Assembly (NCBI GenBank): GCA_017619585.1 | Contig: JAFZSA010000034.1 | Coordinates: 372,001-436,000 of the forward strand | Reading direction: 5' to 3' | From: Bacteroidaceae bacterium | Lineage (GTDB): Bacteria > Bacteroidota > Bacteroidia > Bacteroidales > Bacteroidaceae | DNA length: 64,000 nt | In this document: in pieces, positions 9,148 to 19,282 of the stretch | How the letters are laid out: every line of letters starts with the position of its first letter | How positions within the stretch are numbered: position 1 is the first letter of the stretch | The notes under the pieces: model-generated | Told to the model about the DNA's origin: nothing | Database searches by the model: none | Seen by the model: only the letters and a program-made list of their open reading frames with translations | Translations under genes and position numbers: made by a program

Positions 9148-9175
9148 CTCCCCTAAAAGGGGAGTTGGAGGGGTC
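9148..9175. repeat. GC-rich dispersed repeat
   Basis: CTCCCCTAAAAGGGGAG followed by TTGGAGGGGTCC. Close relatives lie at 20514-20538, 23702-23774 and 61951-61985 (inside ftsH). It sits between convergent genes and can form a small hairpin. Confidence 0.6.
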
Positions 9176-9176
9176 C

Positions 9177-11309
9177 TTACCAAATATCTTCTGGTTCTGA
9201 AGGATTATCATAAACCTCCTTGGCCACATACTCCAGATAATCCATATAGAAGTATCGGGTATCGTCATCCATTACCGTCTTGAACTTAATATAATAGGTC
9301 TCATTGGGATCCATAGTCTGTCGAAGCATGATACGACGCAGGCAAGTCTCATTATTACGCATGGTAGTTGCTCCGCCAGGGGAACCTGCAATATATTGCT
9401 CACAACCTTTCATAAAGTCGTTATTACGCATACGCTTGTCAACCTCAGCATTATAGTCATCATCATCCTTGTCAGCCTCGTAACCAATATCGCTGGCAAT
9501 TTGTCCCCTTGACGTATTCAGGTAATGAGCTCCCTGTCTGAGATCCATAGGAATACCCATAGCAGCCAACTTGTCTATATCTTTTCCCCAATAGAACTGA
9601 GCCATACCTCGCATAGAACCACCACACTGCTGTCCAAAGCGCAATTCGTATACACCACGGACGGGAACAGGCGGAAGTTTCATGGTAACCTCATAAAGAC
9701 CACGAATAGACATCTCATCACCCTGCATATTAGACCAGCCATGACCACGACCCGTCCAATAGAAGAACTTCGTTTCCTTCTCAATGATTACATCATTCAG
9801 ATACTGATATCCAAGCTCTGCATCAGTGGGGATATAAACGTTCCTATACTTGTCATCAGTTGATGGATTTATACGGATGTTATTATTCATAAACTCGGGC
9901 CACATGGCTGTAACATTCCAACGAATACGGCTACGCATCATCTGGGCACGTGTATTGTCGCTATAATAAAGCAATTCATCAATGGGATATATAATACCAT
10001 TGCGCACATTGAATTCACCCTCCAGGTTTGGTTCGCCAATATGGATTCCGGCATTCTTGGGCTCGCAATATTTCTCGTGATAGTCATCACGACGTCCGTT
10101 GTTAAGAACAGGGAAACGGTTCAAATATACGCCATTACTTTCCTTGCTCTCGAAGGTCTTAAGCAGACGACGCTTACCCATGGTTGTATAGAACTCATAG
10201 ATAGCAACAGTAGGCTTTTTCACACTGGTCTGATAGCCCTTTTCATTATAATGATTCACCAGACGGTCTGCAGACAGACGCATAGGCAACATATGGTAGG
10301 TAACAAACTGATTCAGCAAGTTATCTTCACTCTTATAGTTCTTGTCACGCTTAGCATCCGGATAGATTCCCAGATTGTCTATGTAATTATAAATATCATC
10401 TACTGTGATTTCCGTTATGGGCTTACCGATTTTCCGAGACCAGAATTCATCTGTTTCAGCAAAGAGGGTAAAACCAAAGTAGCGGTGCTCTGGTGAATAG
10501 AAATCAATCGCTGACTCTTCTGTACGATGAACAGAATGCGGGAAAGCCTCTGTCTGATACTTATATTCATAAACATCATCCTTTATTCTGTCAAGGGTAT
10601 CCAGCAATCCGCAGGATGATATCAGTTTTGACATTACCGAATAGCCTCCCTTACCGGAATCAATCATATTCTTCAGCAATGTAGCCATTGAATCACCACT
10701 GGGAGACACCACATTGTGCATACTATGAATGACACCGTTGACTGCCAGAATATCATGATTCTTTCTGTCTATCATACAATCATTAACGAGGATACTGTCA
10801 GGGTCATCGGTATATTTCACAACCAACTTTCTGTCATTCATATTGGCTACAGTAAACTCAGCCGTAGTAGCACCGGCAGTTCCTTCCGGGAAGGAATTAA
10901 TCTCAAAATAACCGTTATTGTCGCCGCCGTCAATGATACTGTTGTACACAATAACCTTGCGAATAGAATCCAGTTTTACACTATCAGTGAATGCATCCCA
11001 CGAAGCCTCTGGTATAACGTCTTTCTTAACCAAAGAATCCAGATAGAGCTGTATAGCTTCATTGGTAGGAGCAAAAACGGTATAGTTACCACGTGCCGAC
11101 AACAACTGATAGACAGATGTCTTGGAAACCATGCTTACAGGAACCTGCTTCAGCAACCTGCAATATTCGCTATACTGCTCATGTTTCTGCAGGTAGCCCG
11201 AAATTATTTCCTCTTTGAAAACATAGCGGGCAGACGTATCAACCTGTTCTGTGCAGCTGGACATAACCAAAGACACCACTACCCCGATAATATATGCAAT
11301 TTTTCTCAT
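9177..11309 (-). CDS. Fasciclin (FAS1) domain lipoprotein
   Basis: A 710-residue predicted surface lipoprotein. The start at 11309 places the leader (MRKIAYIIGVVVSLVMSSC) directly at the N-terminus with the lipobox VMSSC near residue 19; an ATG 36 nt upstream is in frame but overlaps the promoter leader. The first FAS1 domain (about residues 40-210) has the typical YTVFAPTNEAI and VNGVIHSMHNVV motifs. A second, less regular FAS1-like region follows (FTLFAETDEFW). The remaining half is of unknown fold. Bacteroidetes keep such proteins near SusC/SusD systems as adhesins or assembly factors, but no SusCD pair lies here, so the role is open. Confidence 0.82.
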   Translation of the reverse strand: MRKIAYIIGVVVSLVMSSCTEQVDTSARYVFKEEIISGYLQKHEQYSEYCRLLKQVPVSMVSKTSVYQLLSARGNYTVFAPTNEAIQLYLDSLVKKDVIPEASWDAFTDSVKLDSIRKVIVYNSIIDGGDNNGYFEINSFPEGTAGATTAEFTVANMNDRKLVVKYTDDPDSILVNDCMIDRKNHDILAVNGVIHSMHNVVSPSGDSMATLLKNMIDSGKGGYSVMSKLISSCGLLDTLDRIKDDVYEYKYQTEAFPHSVHRTEESAIDFYSPEHRYFGFTLFAETDEFWSRKIGKPITEITVDDIYNYIDNLGIYPDAKRDKNYKSEDNLLNQFVTYHMLPMRLSADRLVNHYNEKGYQTSVKKPTVAIYEFYTTMGKRRLLKTFESKESNGVYLNRFPVLNNGRRDDYHEKYCEPKNAGIHIGEPNLEGEFNVRNGIIYPIDELLYYSDNTRAQMMRSRIRWNVTAMWPEFMNNNIRINPSTDDKYRNVYIPTDAELGYQYLNDVIIEKETKFFYWTGRGHGWSNMQGDEMSIRGLYEVTMKLPPVPVRGVYELRFGQQCGGSMRGMAQFYWGKDIDKLAAMGIPMDLRQGAHYLNTSRGQIASDIGYEADKDDDDYNAEVDKRMRNNDFMKGCEQYIAGSPGGATTMRNNETCLRRIMLRQTMDPNETYYIKFKTVMDDDTRYFYMDYLEYVAKEVYDNPSEPEDIW

Positions 11310-11353
11310 TGTATTAATAGGTAAAGTTCTCGATTTAATTAACAAAACAACTA

Positions 11354-11386
11354 CAAATGTAGCGTTTTTTCACATTCCTTCCAAAA
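11354..11386 (-). promoter_or_regulatory. Promoter of the fasciclin lipoprotein gene
   Basis: On the minus strand TTTTG (11386-11382) is followed after 20 nt by TACATTTG (11361-11354), a near-perfect Bacteroidetes promoter, 45 nt before the chosen ATG. This supports the start at 11309. Confidence 0.8.
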
Positions 11387-11418
11387 AAAGAGGACTTTAA
11401 AATGAGAAAAATATGATA

Positions 11419-14400
11419 TTATCTAACAATTACTCTGTCGGACTCTGTAAATGACCTGTATTCGGGAGCGTAATTGCAACGAATGACGGTTGAACCCGTC
11501 TGATAGTTACCATCCCGAGAAATGAGCCAGTCTTCTTCTATAACATAGGTGCCTTTTGGCATGCTGTCAAAGTAATACTCTGTACGGTCATCGCGTATCA
11601 TCCGATAGTATCCCAAACCACTCTGATAACGGTAACCCGACAAGCTGGCATCAGGCTCAGCAGCTGCTGAGCGGGGAGCCGTAAGTTGTACAAAATCGTA
11701 GTCCCTATCAGCTGTAATAGTATAACGTACATGAACTCTGTCTCCTACCTTAGGCTGCCTAGACGACATCTCTCTGCGGATATGGAACCCCTGCCAACTG
11801 GCCTTGACGCTATCCAAAGGCATCTGATATGTTGCATATACAGCACCCCACGAAAGCCCCTTCTCGTGTTTCTCAACCCTCAGTTCCTTGGGAGAAGAAA
11901 CAGCAAGACTATCGCGCAGATAACCCACAGACGTATGGGGCGTTACAAATGTATGCGTCTTATAGCCGTCGCGCAGCTTCAGTACATCACTATTACCCTT
12001 AACAAGCGGCTGTGAATTATCCATCAGCAATGCATACACTGCATTCACAGTCTTTACCGGATCATCCCATTGTTGGGTGCGCTTCTGTTGCAACAGCCAC
12101 TCTGTCAACCCATTCATTACAACTTCCTCTTCAGGTTTTACATTGCGAAAAGCTTCCATCACCTGAACGTGCGTCTGCACCTTGCGGTCAATACTGGTAA
12201 AGCTGCCACTAGGATATGAAATGTAATAGCCATCGGGATGAGTAAGCTTTTTGTCTAAGCCTTCCATATACTTATGGGCCATCTTATCCTTTGCGTTAAG
12301 CTTCAGGACAACAGCAGCAAGAGCAGCCTCTTCAATACTAACCTTCTTATCTTCCGAAGGCTGAAGCAGAAGGTCTATAAGATATTTTTCATCCTTCTGA
12401 TATTCCTCGGCAATCTTATTATCAGAAAGGCTAAGGATATACAGATAACGGAGCGTTGAGAGCCCTACCTGTGGGTTCTTGTCCTTCTGCATCCACTGCA
12501 CCTGCTTATGTGTCTCTTTGGCCAGATAATTCACAGCATTATTTAGCATACGCTCAGCAACAACGGTTGCAGCATCTGAGGCAACGCCAACATGGTAAAG
12601 ACGCACCAACTGGTAGGCTACCTCGCGCGTAAGGTAAGCATTCCCCTTCATACCCGGGAACCAAACAAAGGAGCCGTCCTGCTGCTGAAGAGCAGAAAGC
12701 GATGAGAGTAATGACATACGGTAATCCAACGATAGCATGTCACCATACTGCAAGGAATCTGCCAACGCATCAGCATCAGGTACCTGACGCAGAATATGCT
12801 GCGCCATGGTAGTTGCATAGTATGCTGAAGATGTACAGAGTACACATTTACAATGAGGTGTGAACAAAGAAGGTAGGGCCTTCAACGCCATCCACATAGG
12901 ACGGGCTGTGTACTCAACAACCATATTCCTGTTGGTAGCGCTGGGATGATTATGGGCAAAGAGACTTTCCAGATTAAACTTGGAAGTGCCCTTTTCGCTG
13001 ATAGAAAAGGCGCGCGTCTCTGTTACCGTCTCCAAATCAGAGAGAACAGGAATCTGGCGCTGTTCACCATCAGAATAATCCGTACCCTCTGCCACCCATT
13101 TTATCAAGAGGGCACTATGGTTGTCTAAAGAGCCAACGGGGAAGGTATATACGGTATCTTTTGCTGCCTCCAAACGGAACTGTACAGGAATGCGGGCCAA
13201 CACTTTCTCTGTTTCAGCATCCATAACTACGCATGTTGCCTTACCCTGTTGCTGGCGTTCAGACATATTACGGATGCTGGCTGTAAAGGTAGCCTCATCA
13301 CCACTGCGCAAGAAGCGAGGCAAGTACAGCTCTGCCATCAGTTCCTTCTGCGCCACAATAGTCTCGTCTATCTGGGCGGTAAACAAATCCTTGTCGTGGG
13401 CAAATCCCATAAGATGCCAACTGGTAAGACTTTCTGGCAGGGTGAAACTAATCTTCACCTCACCGTTGGCATCTGTTCGGAGTGTAGGACGGAAGAAGGC
13501 CAGTTCAGAGAAAGCATCTTTCTTGGTTCCACGCATCTCTCCCTCAGGCAAATCACCCAATCCTGCTATTTGTCCCTGCAATGCCTGATCAACGGATTCG
13601 AACGTCATTCCTTCTGTCGCTTCAAGCATTGCAGGTGCAGCAACTTTAGCCAAGTTCTTAGCCCTGGACATCGGCTGAGCAAAATCATACACTCTATCCT
13701 CTTCTATTCCCCTTAAACGCATTGTTGTTCCATTCTTAATGCCTTTAAGTCCGGAGGTAGACTCAAGCGATATATTCTGCAAAGAAAATACATCATAGAT
13801 ATATTCTGGATTGTATTCACTGAACTGCCAATCCTTAGTCTTTTGGAAACGCACAGGGAAATTGAAGAAACAACTGGATTTTAAACCTCCCAACTGTCCA
13901 TAGCGGAACCAAGGAATATGATATGAGTAATTTAGTCCAAAGCTAATATCGTGTTTTCTGATAGCATCCAGAGACGCATCGTACATACTCAGCAAAACAT
14001 TAGCATTAGCAGGAGTGCCGTCAGTATGGCGTAAAGAGAGTTGCCACTCTTCCTGCTGACCAGGACGCAGACGGTTACGGAAAGTCCGCCAATATGTTTT
14101 CAGCTCCTTCTGGGGCAAAGCCTGGTGCAGCGCAATGGTGGCCGTCCTTAGATATTGATGATAAAGAGCAGCACTGATTCTTATACCATCACCATATTCT
14201 TCCTTATAAGGTATCTCCCATACAAAAGCAGTATCGGACACACAAATTAAAGTATCCAAGAACACCTTCTCATGATGTGCCATGGTAAGGTATATCCATG
14301 CCTCCTTCAAAGAAGTTCCTATCTGCACCTTCGCAGGTTGATTTACGGAAAAAGTATCACATGGAGTATAAATGCTCAGGTCTTTCTCCTCCACCAAATG

Positions 14401-16782
14401 CGTATCTGTCAAAGAGAAGAGTTCTATCTGCTGCTCATAACGAGCTGTATCCTTGCCGTTCACGTACTGAGCCACTACTTTATATAACCCACTGGGCACA
14501 GTCATTAATTCAGATGGTATCACCGGCTTTCCTGCAGGCAGCACGAAACTTGCCTTTTCTGTATCTTTGCCTTTTATAATACGGCAAAGAATATCGCCGT
14601 CAACCGTGGCACCAGTGCTGGCACAAAGTTCGAACGACCATGGTTGCAACCTTTCTTTATCTTGGCGGTTGGGTATTTCGCCTCGTAAAACATAGGGGCG
14701 TGAACACAGAGAGAATCTTGTATTTCCCTGTTCTGTCTCACCTTGTTTGTTTAGCACATCAACGTTTACAACAAGATTAGCCCCCATATGGAAATCATTT
14801 TTTACACTTGCTAAGGAAATATTCACAGAGAAACATCCCTCCACATCAGTGTAGATAGTATCCAGAATCTGGGTATCTGCGTAACTGCGCCGGTACCACC
14901 AAAAGCCTGAATAAATTTCCGCCTTACCTGTAACACGGGCATTAGCTACAGGAGCGCCACTATAAGAAATGGCCTTACCCGTTATCCGAATACTATCAGC
15001 GGGTAATGATACAGCCGGAACAGGATCCATTTCAACATAGAACACAGGACGACGGTATTCCTCAATACGGAAAGTGTAGCTAGACGTTCCTATTCTTATG
15101 GTATAAAATCCAGGAGCAGCATCCTTGGGTAAGCTAACAGAATCATTAAGAACACCAAACTCATCGGTTTTCAGAACACGTTCTGTCAGTTTGTTACCCT
15201 TGGCATCCTGCAGGATGAACTTATAATCCCCTGCTTCCTCAACCCGTGTCTCCCATCCTTTTTGGGTATAGACAATAGCACCCACATAAACTGTCTGACC
15301 AGGGCGATAGATGATTCTGTCCGTGAATATACGTAAATTCTTATTGGTTATCCCTTTATCTGCTGCAAAAGTGTTGTAATAAGACAATCCATTAAGATCT
15401 TGCGATGGTAAGATACAGTCCTCGCCTTTGCTCAGTTTCACCTTCATCTGATTTCTCACAGACTGCGCAGATAATTCTACTCTTCCCCATTTGTCTGTTG
15501 TGTATTCCGTATAGGACTTTTTGGTCAGAGAGTTTCGGATAGGCATCAGTTTTACACTGACACCAGGGACAGGCTTTCCCCTCTGTCCATCTACAACTAC
15601 AATCTGCGTCTTCTTGTTGGGCAAAGCAACTGAGAAAGCACGCAGTTTGGATACATAGAAGAGGTGGACCTGTGGTTCCGGACTCTTCTCCAAACGGGCT
15701 TGTGTGTTTGCCTGCATCACCATAGCATACACTCCTAATGATGGTGCTTGCATATTCATGGTATCCTTCCATGATTCATAAGCTGGATGAGGAGCAAAAA
15801 CATGAACATCCTTGCTGACCAACTTGCCCTTGCGGAGAACCTGAGTGAGTAATTCCACCTCCTCATCCTGTTGGAAATCGTCAGGCAGGCGGTAAATACT
15901 ATACTTCACTCCCTGGACATTTTGTACCGACATCACCACTTCTTCCTTTGAATCAGGATACAAAAAGGTTGACATTTCGAACTGCAGACTTGGTGCTTCT
16001 TGGCTTAATATCCAATTCTTGAGTTCTGCCGACTTAGGATACAAACGTAAGCCCTCTTCTATAATCTGGCGCTTATCCTCAGCTTTCTCCTTTAATTGGG
16101 CAAGCTGAACATAGACTTTGTCACACGAGGGTAAATCCTGATACTCCTTCTTGAGTTGTAGCAGATAATCCTCGCGGTTCTTATTCATTTCAAAGACTGA
16201 ATCCAAACTCAGTCGTAAAGCAGCCTCCCTTAGTGAATGCTGCTTATAAAAATCAATCAGCGTTCCGTAAAGGGGTAACCCCTCTGTTTTTCGCGTCTCA
16301 TAAGGTATGTCGGATGACATAGCCTGACAGATAACAGCTAACATACCACCGCCATACACCTTTTCGTCTTTTCCTCTGTTAACAAGGGGAATCCACTCTT
16401 TGGCTTGCGTCCGATGTAACAGTTCCAAATCTCGCATTGCATAGGAATACAAGAGCGAGGCTTGTTGGCGGTACTCCAATCTGCTCCATTCCCTTACACT
16501 GTCAGGATGACTGGCAGTATCCTTTTTCCATTGCTGAGTCAGCCACTGGTTCTGCATCAGCAGATGGGCCAGCGTAGCACTATAGATAGCCTTTGCTGTG
16601 GAATCCTTCTGCTCGCGAATTTCCTGCTTCAGGAGCAGCACATCAGAGAAGAAAGAATCAGGAACCAGTTCCTCCCGTGCCTTACATTCGGTAAGAAGAG
16701 AAACCAACTTCTTGGCAGGTGTTTCTTTACCCGCCCATGCCATTACAGGCAAAAAGAAAAGGAAAAACAGGAAACGACGCAT
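11419..16782 (-). CDS. Large alpha-2-macroglobulin-like protein (MG2/A2M), no thioester
   Basis: A 1787-residue exported protein with a signal peptide (MRRFLFFLFFLPVMAWA). The N-terminal third is helical; then come MG-type beta domains, including an MG2 region (LRIFTDRIIYRPGQTVYVGA), the A2M core (AFFRPTLRTDANGEVKISFT, LPESLTSWHLMGFAHD) and a helical toroid of TED type. Where the thioester CxEQ would lie there is only a Cys-rich HCKCVLC (about residue 1310), so covalent trapping is not expected. Just before the A2M core, about residue 1065, lies VDQALQGQIAGL, which copies the plug motif of SusC-type TonB receptors. Bacterial homologues are periplasmic or surface protease traps and defence proteins. 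The function here is inferred. Confidence 0.8.
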   Translation of the reverse strand: MRRFLFFLFFLPVMAWAGKETPAKKLVSLLTECKAREELVPDSFFSDVLLLKQEIREQKDSTAKAIYSATLAHLLMQNQWLTQQWKKDTASHPDSVREWSRLEYRQQASLLYSYAMRDLELLHRTQAKEWIPLVNRGKDEKVYGGGMLAVICQAMSSDIPYETRKTEGLPLYGTLIDFYKQHSLREAALRLSLDSVFEMNKNREDYLLQLKKEYQDLPSCDKVYVQLAQLKEKAEDKRQIIEEGLRLYPKSAELKNWILSQEAPSLQFEMSTFLYPDSKEEVVMSVQNVQGVKYSIYRLPDDFQQDEEVELLTQVLRKGKLVSKDVHVFAPHPAYESWKDTMNMQAPSLGVYAMVMQANTQARLEKSPEPQVHLFYVSKLRAFSVALPNKKTQIVVVDGQRGKPVPGVSVKLMPIRNSLTKKSYTEYTTDKWGRVELSAQSVRNQMKVKLSKGEDCILPSQDLNGLSYYNTFAADKGITNKNLRIFTDRIIYRPGQTVYVGAIVYTQKGWETRVEEAGDYKFILQDAKGNKLTERVLKTDEFGVLNDSVSLPKDAAPGFYTIRIGTSSYTFRIEEYRRPVFYVEMDPVPAVSLPADSIRITGKAISYSGAPVANARVTGKAEIYSGFWWYRRSYADTQILDTIYTDVEGCFSVNISLASVKNDFHMGANLVVNVDVLNKQGETEQGNTRFSLCSRPYVLRGEIPNRQDKERLQPWSFELCASTGATVDGDILCRIIKGKDTEKASFVLPAGKPVIPSELMTVPSGLYKVVAQYVNGKDTARYEQQIELFSLTDTHLVEEKDLSIYTPCDTFSVNQPAKVQIGTSLKEAWIYLTMAHHEKVFLDTLICVSDTAFVWEIPYKEEYGDGIRISAALYHQYLRTATIALHQALPQKELKTYWRTFRNRLRPGQQEEWQLSLRHTDGTPANANVLLSMYDASLDAIRKHDISFGLNYSYHIPWFRYGQLGGLKSSCFFNFPVRFQKTKDWQFSEYNPEYIYDVFSLQNISLESTSGLKGIKNGTTMRLRGIEEDRVYDFAQPMSRAKNLAKVAAPAMLEATEGMTFESVDQALQGQIAGLGDLPEGEMRGTKKDAFSELAFFRPTLRTDANGEVKISFTLPESLTSWHLMGFAHDKDLFTAQIDETIVAQKELMAELYLPRFLRSGDEATFTASIRNMSERQQQGKATCVVMDAETEKVLARIPVQFRLEAAKDTVYTFPVGSLDNHSALLIKWVAEGTDYSDGEQRQIPVLSDLETVTETRAFSISEKGTSKFNLESLFAHNHPSATNRNMVVEYTARPMWMALKALPSLFTPHCKCVLCTSSAYYATTMAQHILRQVPDADALADSLQYGDMLSLDYRMSLLSSLSALQQQDGSFVWFPGMKGNAYLTREVAYQLVRLYHVGVASDAATVVAERMLNNAVNYLAKETHKQVQWMQKDKNPQVGLSTLRYLYILSLSDNKIAEEYQKDEKYLIDLLLQPSEDKKVSIEEAALAAVVLKLNAKDKMAHKYMEGLDKKLTHPDGYYISYPSGSFTSIDRKVQTHVQVMEAFRNVKPEEEVVMNGLTEWLLQQKRTQQWDDPVKTVNAVYALLMDNSQPLVKGNSDVLKLRDGYKTHTFVTPHTSVGYLRDSLAVSSPKELRVEKHEKGLSWGAVYATYQMPLDSVKASWQGFHIRREMSSRQPKVGDRVHVRYTITADRDYDFVQLTAPRSAAAEPDASLSGYRYQSGLGYYRMIRDDRTEYYFDSMPKGTYVIEEDWLISRDGNYQTGSTVIRCNYAPEYRSFTESDRVIVR

Positions 16783-16790
16783 TTATGTAG

Positions 16791-16923
16791 TGGTTATTGG
16801 TTATTGTGTATTGGTTATTGAGCTTATTTAAAGATTATAGGTTATTGTGTATTGGTTATTGAGCGTTGAGTTTACTATCTCATTCTCTTTCTCAATAACC
16901 TATAACCAATAACCTATAACCAA
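16791..16923. repeat. Inverted arrays of GGTTATTG units between two genes
   Basis: Left arms at 16791-16821 and 16838-16862 carry GGTTATTGTGTATTGGTTAT. The right arm at 16890-16922 carries the reverse complement, ATAACCTATAACCAATAACC. The pair can fold into a long AU-rich hairpin between the GH97 and alpha-2-macroglobulin genes. No T-run follows it on the minus strand, so it is not a simple terminator. Confidence 0.7.
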
Positions 16924-16931
16924 TTTACAAA

Positions 16932-18875
16932 TTATTCTATCACAGCAGCAAAGCCACCGTTACGAGCCATCTTGATGTGAAGCTTGGTATTCTTATTAAC
17001 AGAAGTCTTCTCCTGACGGTAATCCATAGCCATACGATCGGCATTCACACCATCAACAAAAGATGTCATCTGCATGTTCTTTCCTTCAGGAAGCACGCTG
17101 AGTGTTACATCCAGTTCACGCTGCTTATCGTTAGTGATACCGCCAATGAACCACTTCTGGCCCTTACGCTTAGCCATAACAATATACTGTCCGGCTTCAG
17201 CAGCAAGAACACGTGTCTCGTCCCAGTTTACGGGAACGCTGGTAAGGAAGTCGCGGCAATCTGGCCACTTGTCATAACGACAAGGATTATCCATCAGCAT
17301 CTGCAGATGGCTCTCGAAGAGTACAAAGACAGCCATATTGTAAGCCTTGGTTCCCACACCGGCACAGATAGGACGGTTACCGTGATGAGACTCAGGCTGA
17401 TAACAGAGCATAGAACCCGGTGTATAGTCCATAGGACCTACAGCATTACGCAAGAAGGGGAACCAGACACTGTTCTTAGGTGTACAACTTCCGTTATACT
17501 CCATACCGCGAACACCCTCATAAGTCAGGATATTAGGATAACGGTATTCCAAACCACTGGGATGGAAAGCTCCGTGGAAGTCCACCATGATATGATGCTT
17601 GGCAGCCTCCTTGGCTACACGGTCGTAGAAGTCAACCATCCACTGGTCCTGACGATCCATAAAGTCAATCTTGGTACCAACAATACCCCACTCCTCAAAC
17701 TTCTGGAAGAGGTCCATGTGGTGCTCAACTGTCAGCCAGGGAAGCCAAACCCAAATGCCTACGCCCTTGCTCTTTCCATAACGGATCAATTCGGGCAGGT
17801 TCACCTCTGGATTGGTACGGAAGGGATCACGGGTATCCAATGCCCAACCCTCATCCATAATGATATAAGGTACGCCATTGCGTGACGCAAAGTCCACAAA
17901 GTACTTGTAGGTATCCAGGTTGATGCCGCTCTTGAAGGTTACATCAGGTCCGTAGGGAATACCGTTCAACCAGTCCCAGCAAGTCTGTCCGGGCTTAATC
18001 CAACTGGTATCCTCAATCTGGCACTTCTGAGCCAGACGCATAGGCATTGTATTCTCTGCCAGACGACCGTCCTCCTGAGTGATCAGCATATAACGCCAGG
18101 GGAAGGTACGTGTTCCCTTTGTCTTGGCTATATAATCAGCCTCTTTAAGGATACGCTGGCTGCGGTCGCCCTGATCTTCATACTCTACAGGATTCTTAGC
18201 CTGGATAGCAGAAAGGCTATTATCTGCATTACCCTTCAAGAAAAGAGCAGGATAGCTAACGAGGTCGAACTCGCTCAGCAGTATCTTCTGATTCTTACCC
18301 ATAATGAGGACGGGCAGTTCAGACATTCTGTCATCCTTCTTCCACTCGTTGCTCTTGACGAAAGAGTAGTTCTCCTCGCAGCTTGTCTTGAAGCCACCAG
18401 GCTGCTGCAGCACCAGGTCGCAGTTATCTGCCAACTGGAACACGGTATTCTCCTGCATAATCTCAATCTCGCCAGGCAGCGATGTTCTCATGCGGAAGGC
18501 AACGCCATCGTTATAAAGGCGGAAATCAACTGCATAGCCGCCTTTCATGTCCAGCGTCAGCAACGTGTAATTGTTCTCTACCTGGCTGTACTTCAGCGGG
18601 AAGATGGGGGTTACAGTCTCCTTGACATTACGAACACTCTTCTTCTTCAGTACGGGATTGGCACCTAACGTCTTGTTTGACAGCTGCATGCCAATGACGC
18701 TCTGCTTCAGCAGTGTCTCATTATGACTTACCACATCATAATAAATGCGGTCAGAGAGTGTTACGCTCACACTTGTCTGCCCGTCGGGACTCTGGGCACT
18801 TACTACTTTCTGGGCAAAACCTGAGACACAGGTTGCTGCCAACAGAAGAAGGGAAAGAATTCTATTAGTTCTCAT
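16932..18875 (-). CDS. GH97 family glycoside hydrolase (alpha-glucosidase/alpha-galactosidase)
   Basis: A 647-residue secreted enzyme with signal peptide (MRTNRILSLLLLAATCVSGFA). It has the three-part GH97 layout: N-terminal beta-sandwich (about 25-270), a TIM barrel (IIMDEGWALDTRDPF, GVGIWVWLPW, GTKIDFMDRQDQWMVDFY) and a C-terminal beta domain. The Asp in KIDFMDR lies where retaining GH97 members have their nucleophile, unlike the inverting SusB type, so a retaining enzyme is more likely. This assignment of mechanism is inference. It follows ridA after 28 nt and precedes the alpha-2-macroglobulin gene on the same strand. Confidence 0.9.
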   Translation of the reverse strand: MRTNRILSLLLLAATCVSGFAQKVVSAQSPDGQTSVSVTLSDRIYYDVVSHNETLLKQSVIGMQLSNKTLGANPVLKKKSVRNVKETVTPIFPLKYSQVENNYTLLTLDMKGGYAVDFRLYNDGVAFRMRTSLPGEIEIMQENTVFQLADNCDLVLQQPGGFKTSCEENYSFVKSNEWKKDDRMSELPVLIMGKNQKILLSEFDLVSYPALFLKGNADNSLSAIQAKNPVEYEDQGDRSQRILKEADYIAKTKGTRTFPWRYMLITQEDGRLAENTMPMRLAQKCQIEDTSWIKPGQTCWDWLNGIPYGPDVTFKSGINLDTYKYFVDFASRNGVPYIIMDEGWALDTRDPFRTNPEVNLPELIRYGKSKGVGIWVWLPWLTVEHHMDLFQKFEEWGIVGTKIDFMDRQDQWMVDFYDRVAKEAAKHHIMVDFHGAFHPSGLEYRYPNILTYEGVRGMEYNGSCTPKNSVWFPFLRNAVGPMDYTPGSMLCYQPESHHGNRPICAGVGTKAYNMAVFVLFESHLQMLMDNPCRYDKWPDCRDFLTSVPVNWDETRVLAAEAGQYIVMAKRKGQKWFIGGITNDKQRELDVTLSVLPEGKNMQMTSFVDGVNADRMAMDYRQEKTSVNKNTKLHIKMARNGGFAAVIE

Positions 18876-18903
18876 TATGAATAGTTGTTACGTTTGAGTT
18901 AAA

Positions 18904-19278
18904 TTACTTAGCAGCCAGAACCTCTATCTCAACCAAAGCACCCTTGGGCAGATCCTTTACTGCCACAGCGCTACGGGCGGGATATGGCTCGGTAAAGAAC
19001 TCGGCATACACCTCGTTCATAGGAGCGAAGTTGGCAATATCACTCAGATAGACTGTTGTCTTTACCACATGAGAGAGGTCAGTACCAGCCTCTTTGAGGA
19101 TGTTCTGTGCATTTGTCAGCGACTGACGGGTCTGTTCCTTGATACCCCCCTCTACAAACTGACCTGTTGCGGGGTCAATGGGAATCTGACCGCTTGCATA
19201 TACAAAACCGTTTACTTCTATGGCCTGACTGTAGGGGCCGATGGCTGCTGGAGCCTTTGTTGTACTGATAACTTTCAT
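18904..19278 (-). CDS. ridA: RidA, reactive enamine/imine deaminase
   Basis: A 124-residue RidA/YER057c/UK114 protein that hydrolyses the reactive 2-aminoacrylate and related enamines made by pyridoxal-phosphate lyases. It shows the family segments IGPYSQAIEVNGFVYASGQIP, the active-site arginine in PARSAVAVKDLPKGALVEIE, and normal length. It begins 4 nt after ilvA ends, so the protein that removes the by-product is made with the enzyme that makes it. Confidence 0.95.
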   Translation of the reverse strand: MKVISTTKAPAAIGPYSQAIEVNGFVYASGQIPIDPATGQFVEGGIKEQTRQSLTNAQNILKEAGTDLSHVVKTTVYLSDIANFAPMNEVYAEFFTEPYPARSAVAVKDLPKGALVEIEVLAAK

Positions 19279-19282
19279 TTTC

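Noticed and set aside
16977..17885. 302-codon plus-strand frame opposite the GH97 gene
   Set aside because: Antisense shadow; no motif and no promoter.
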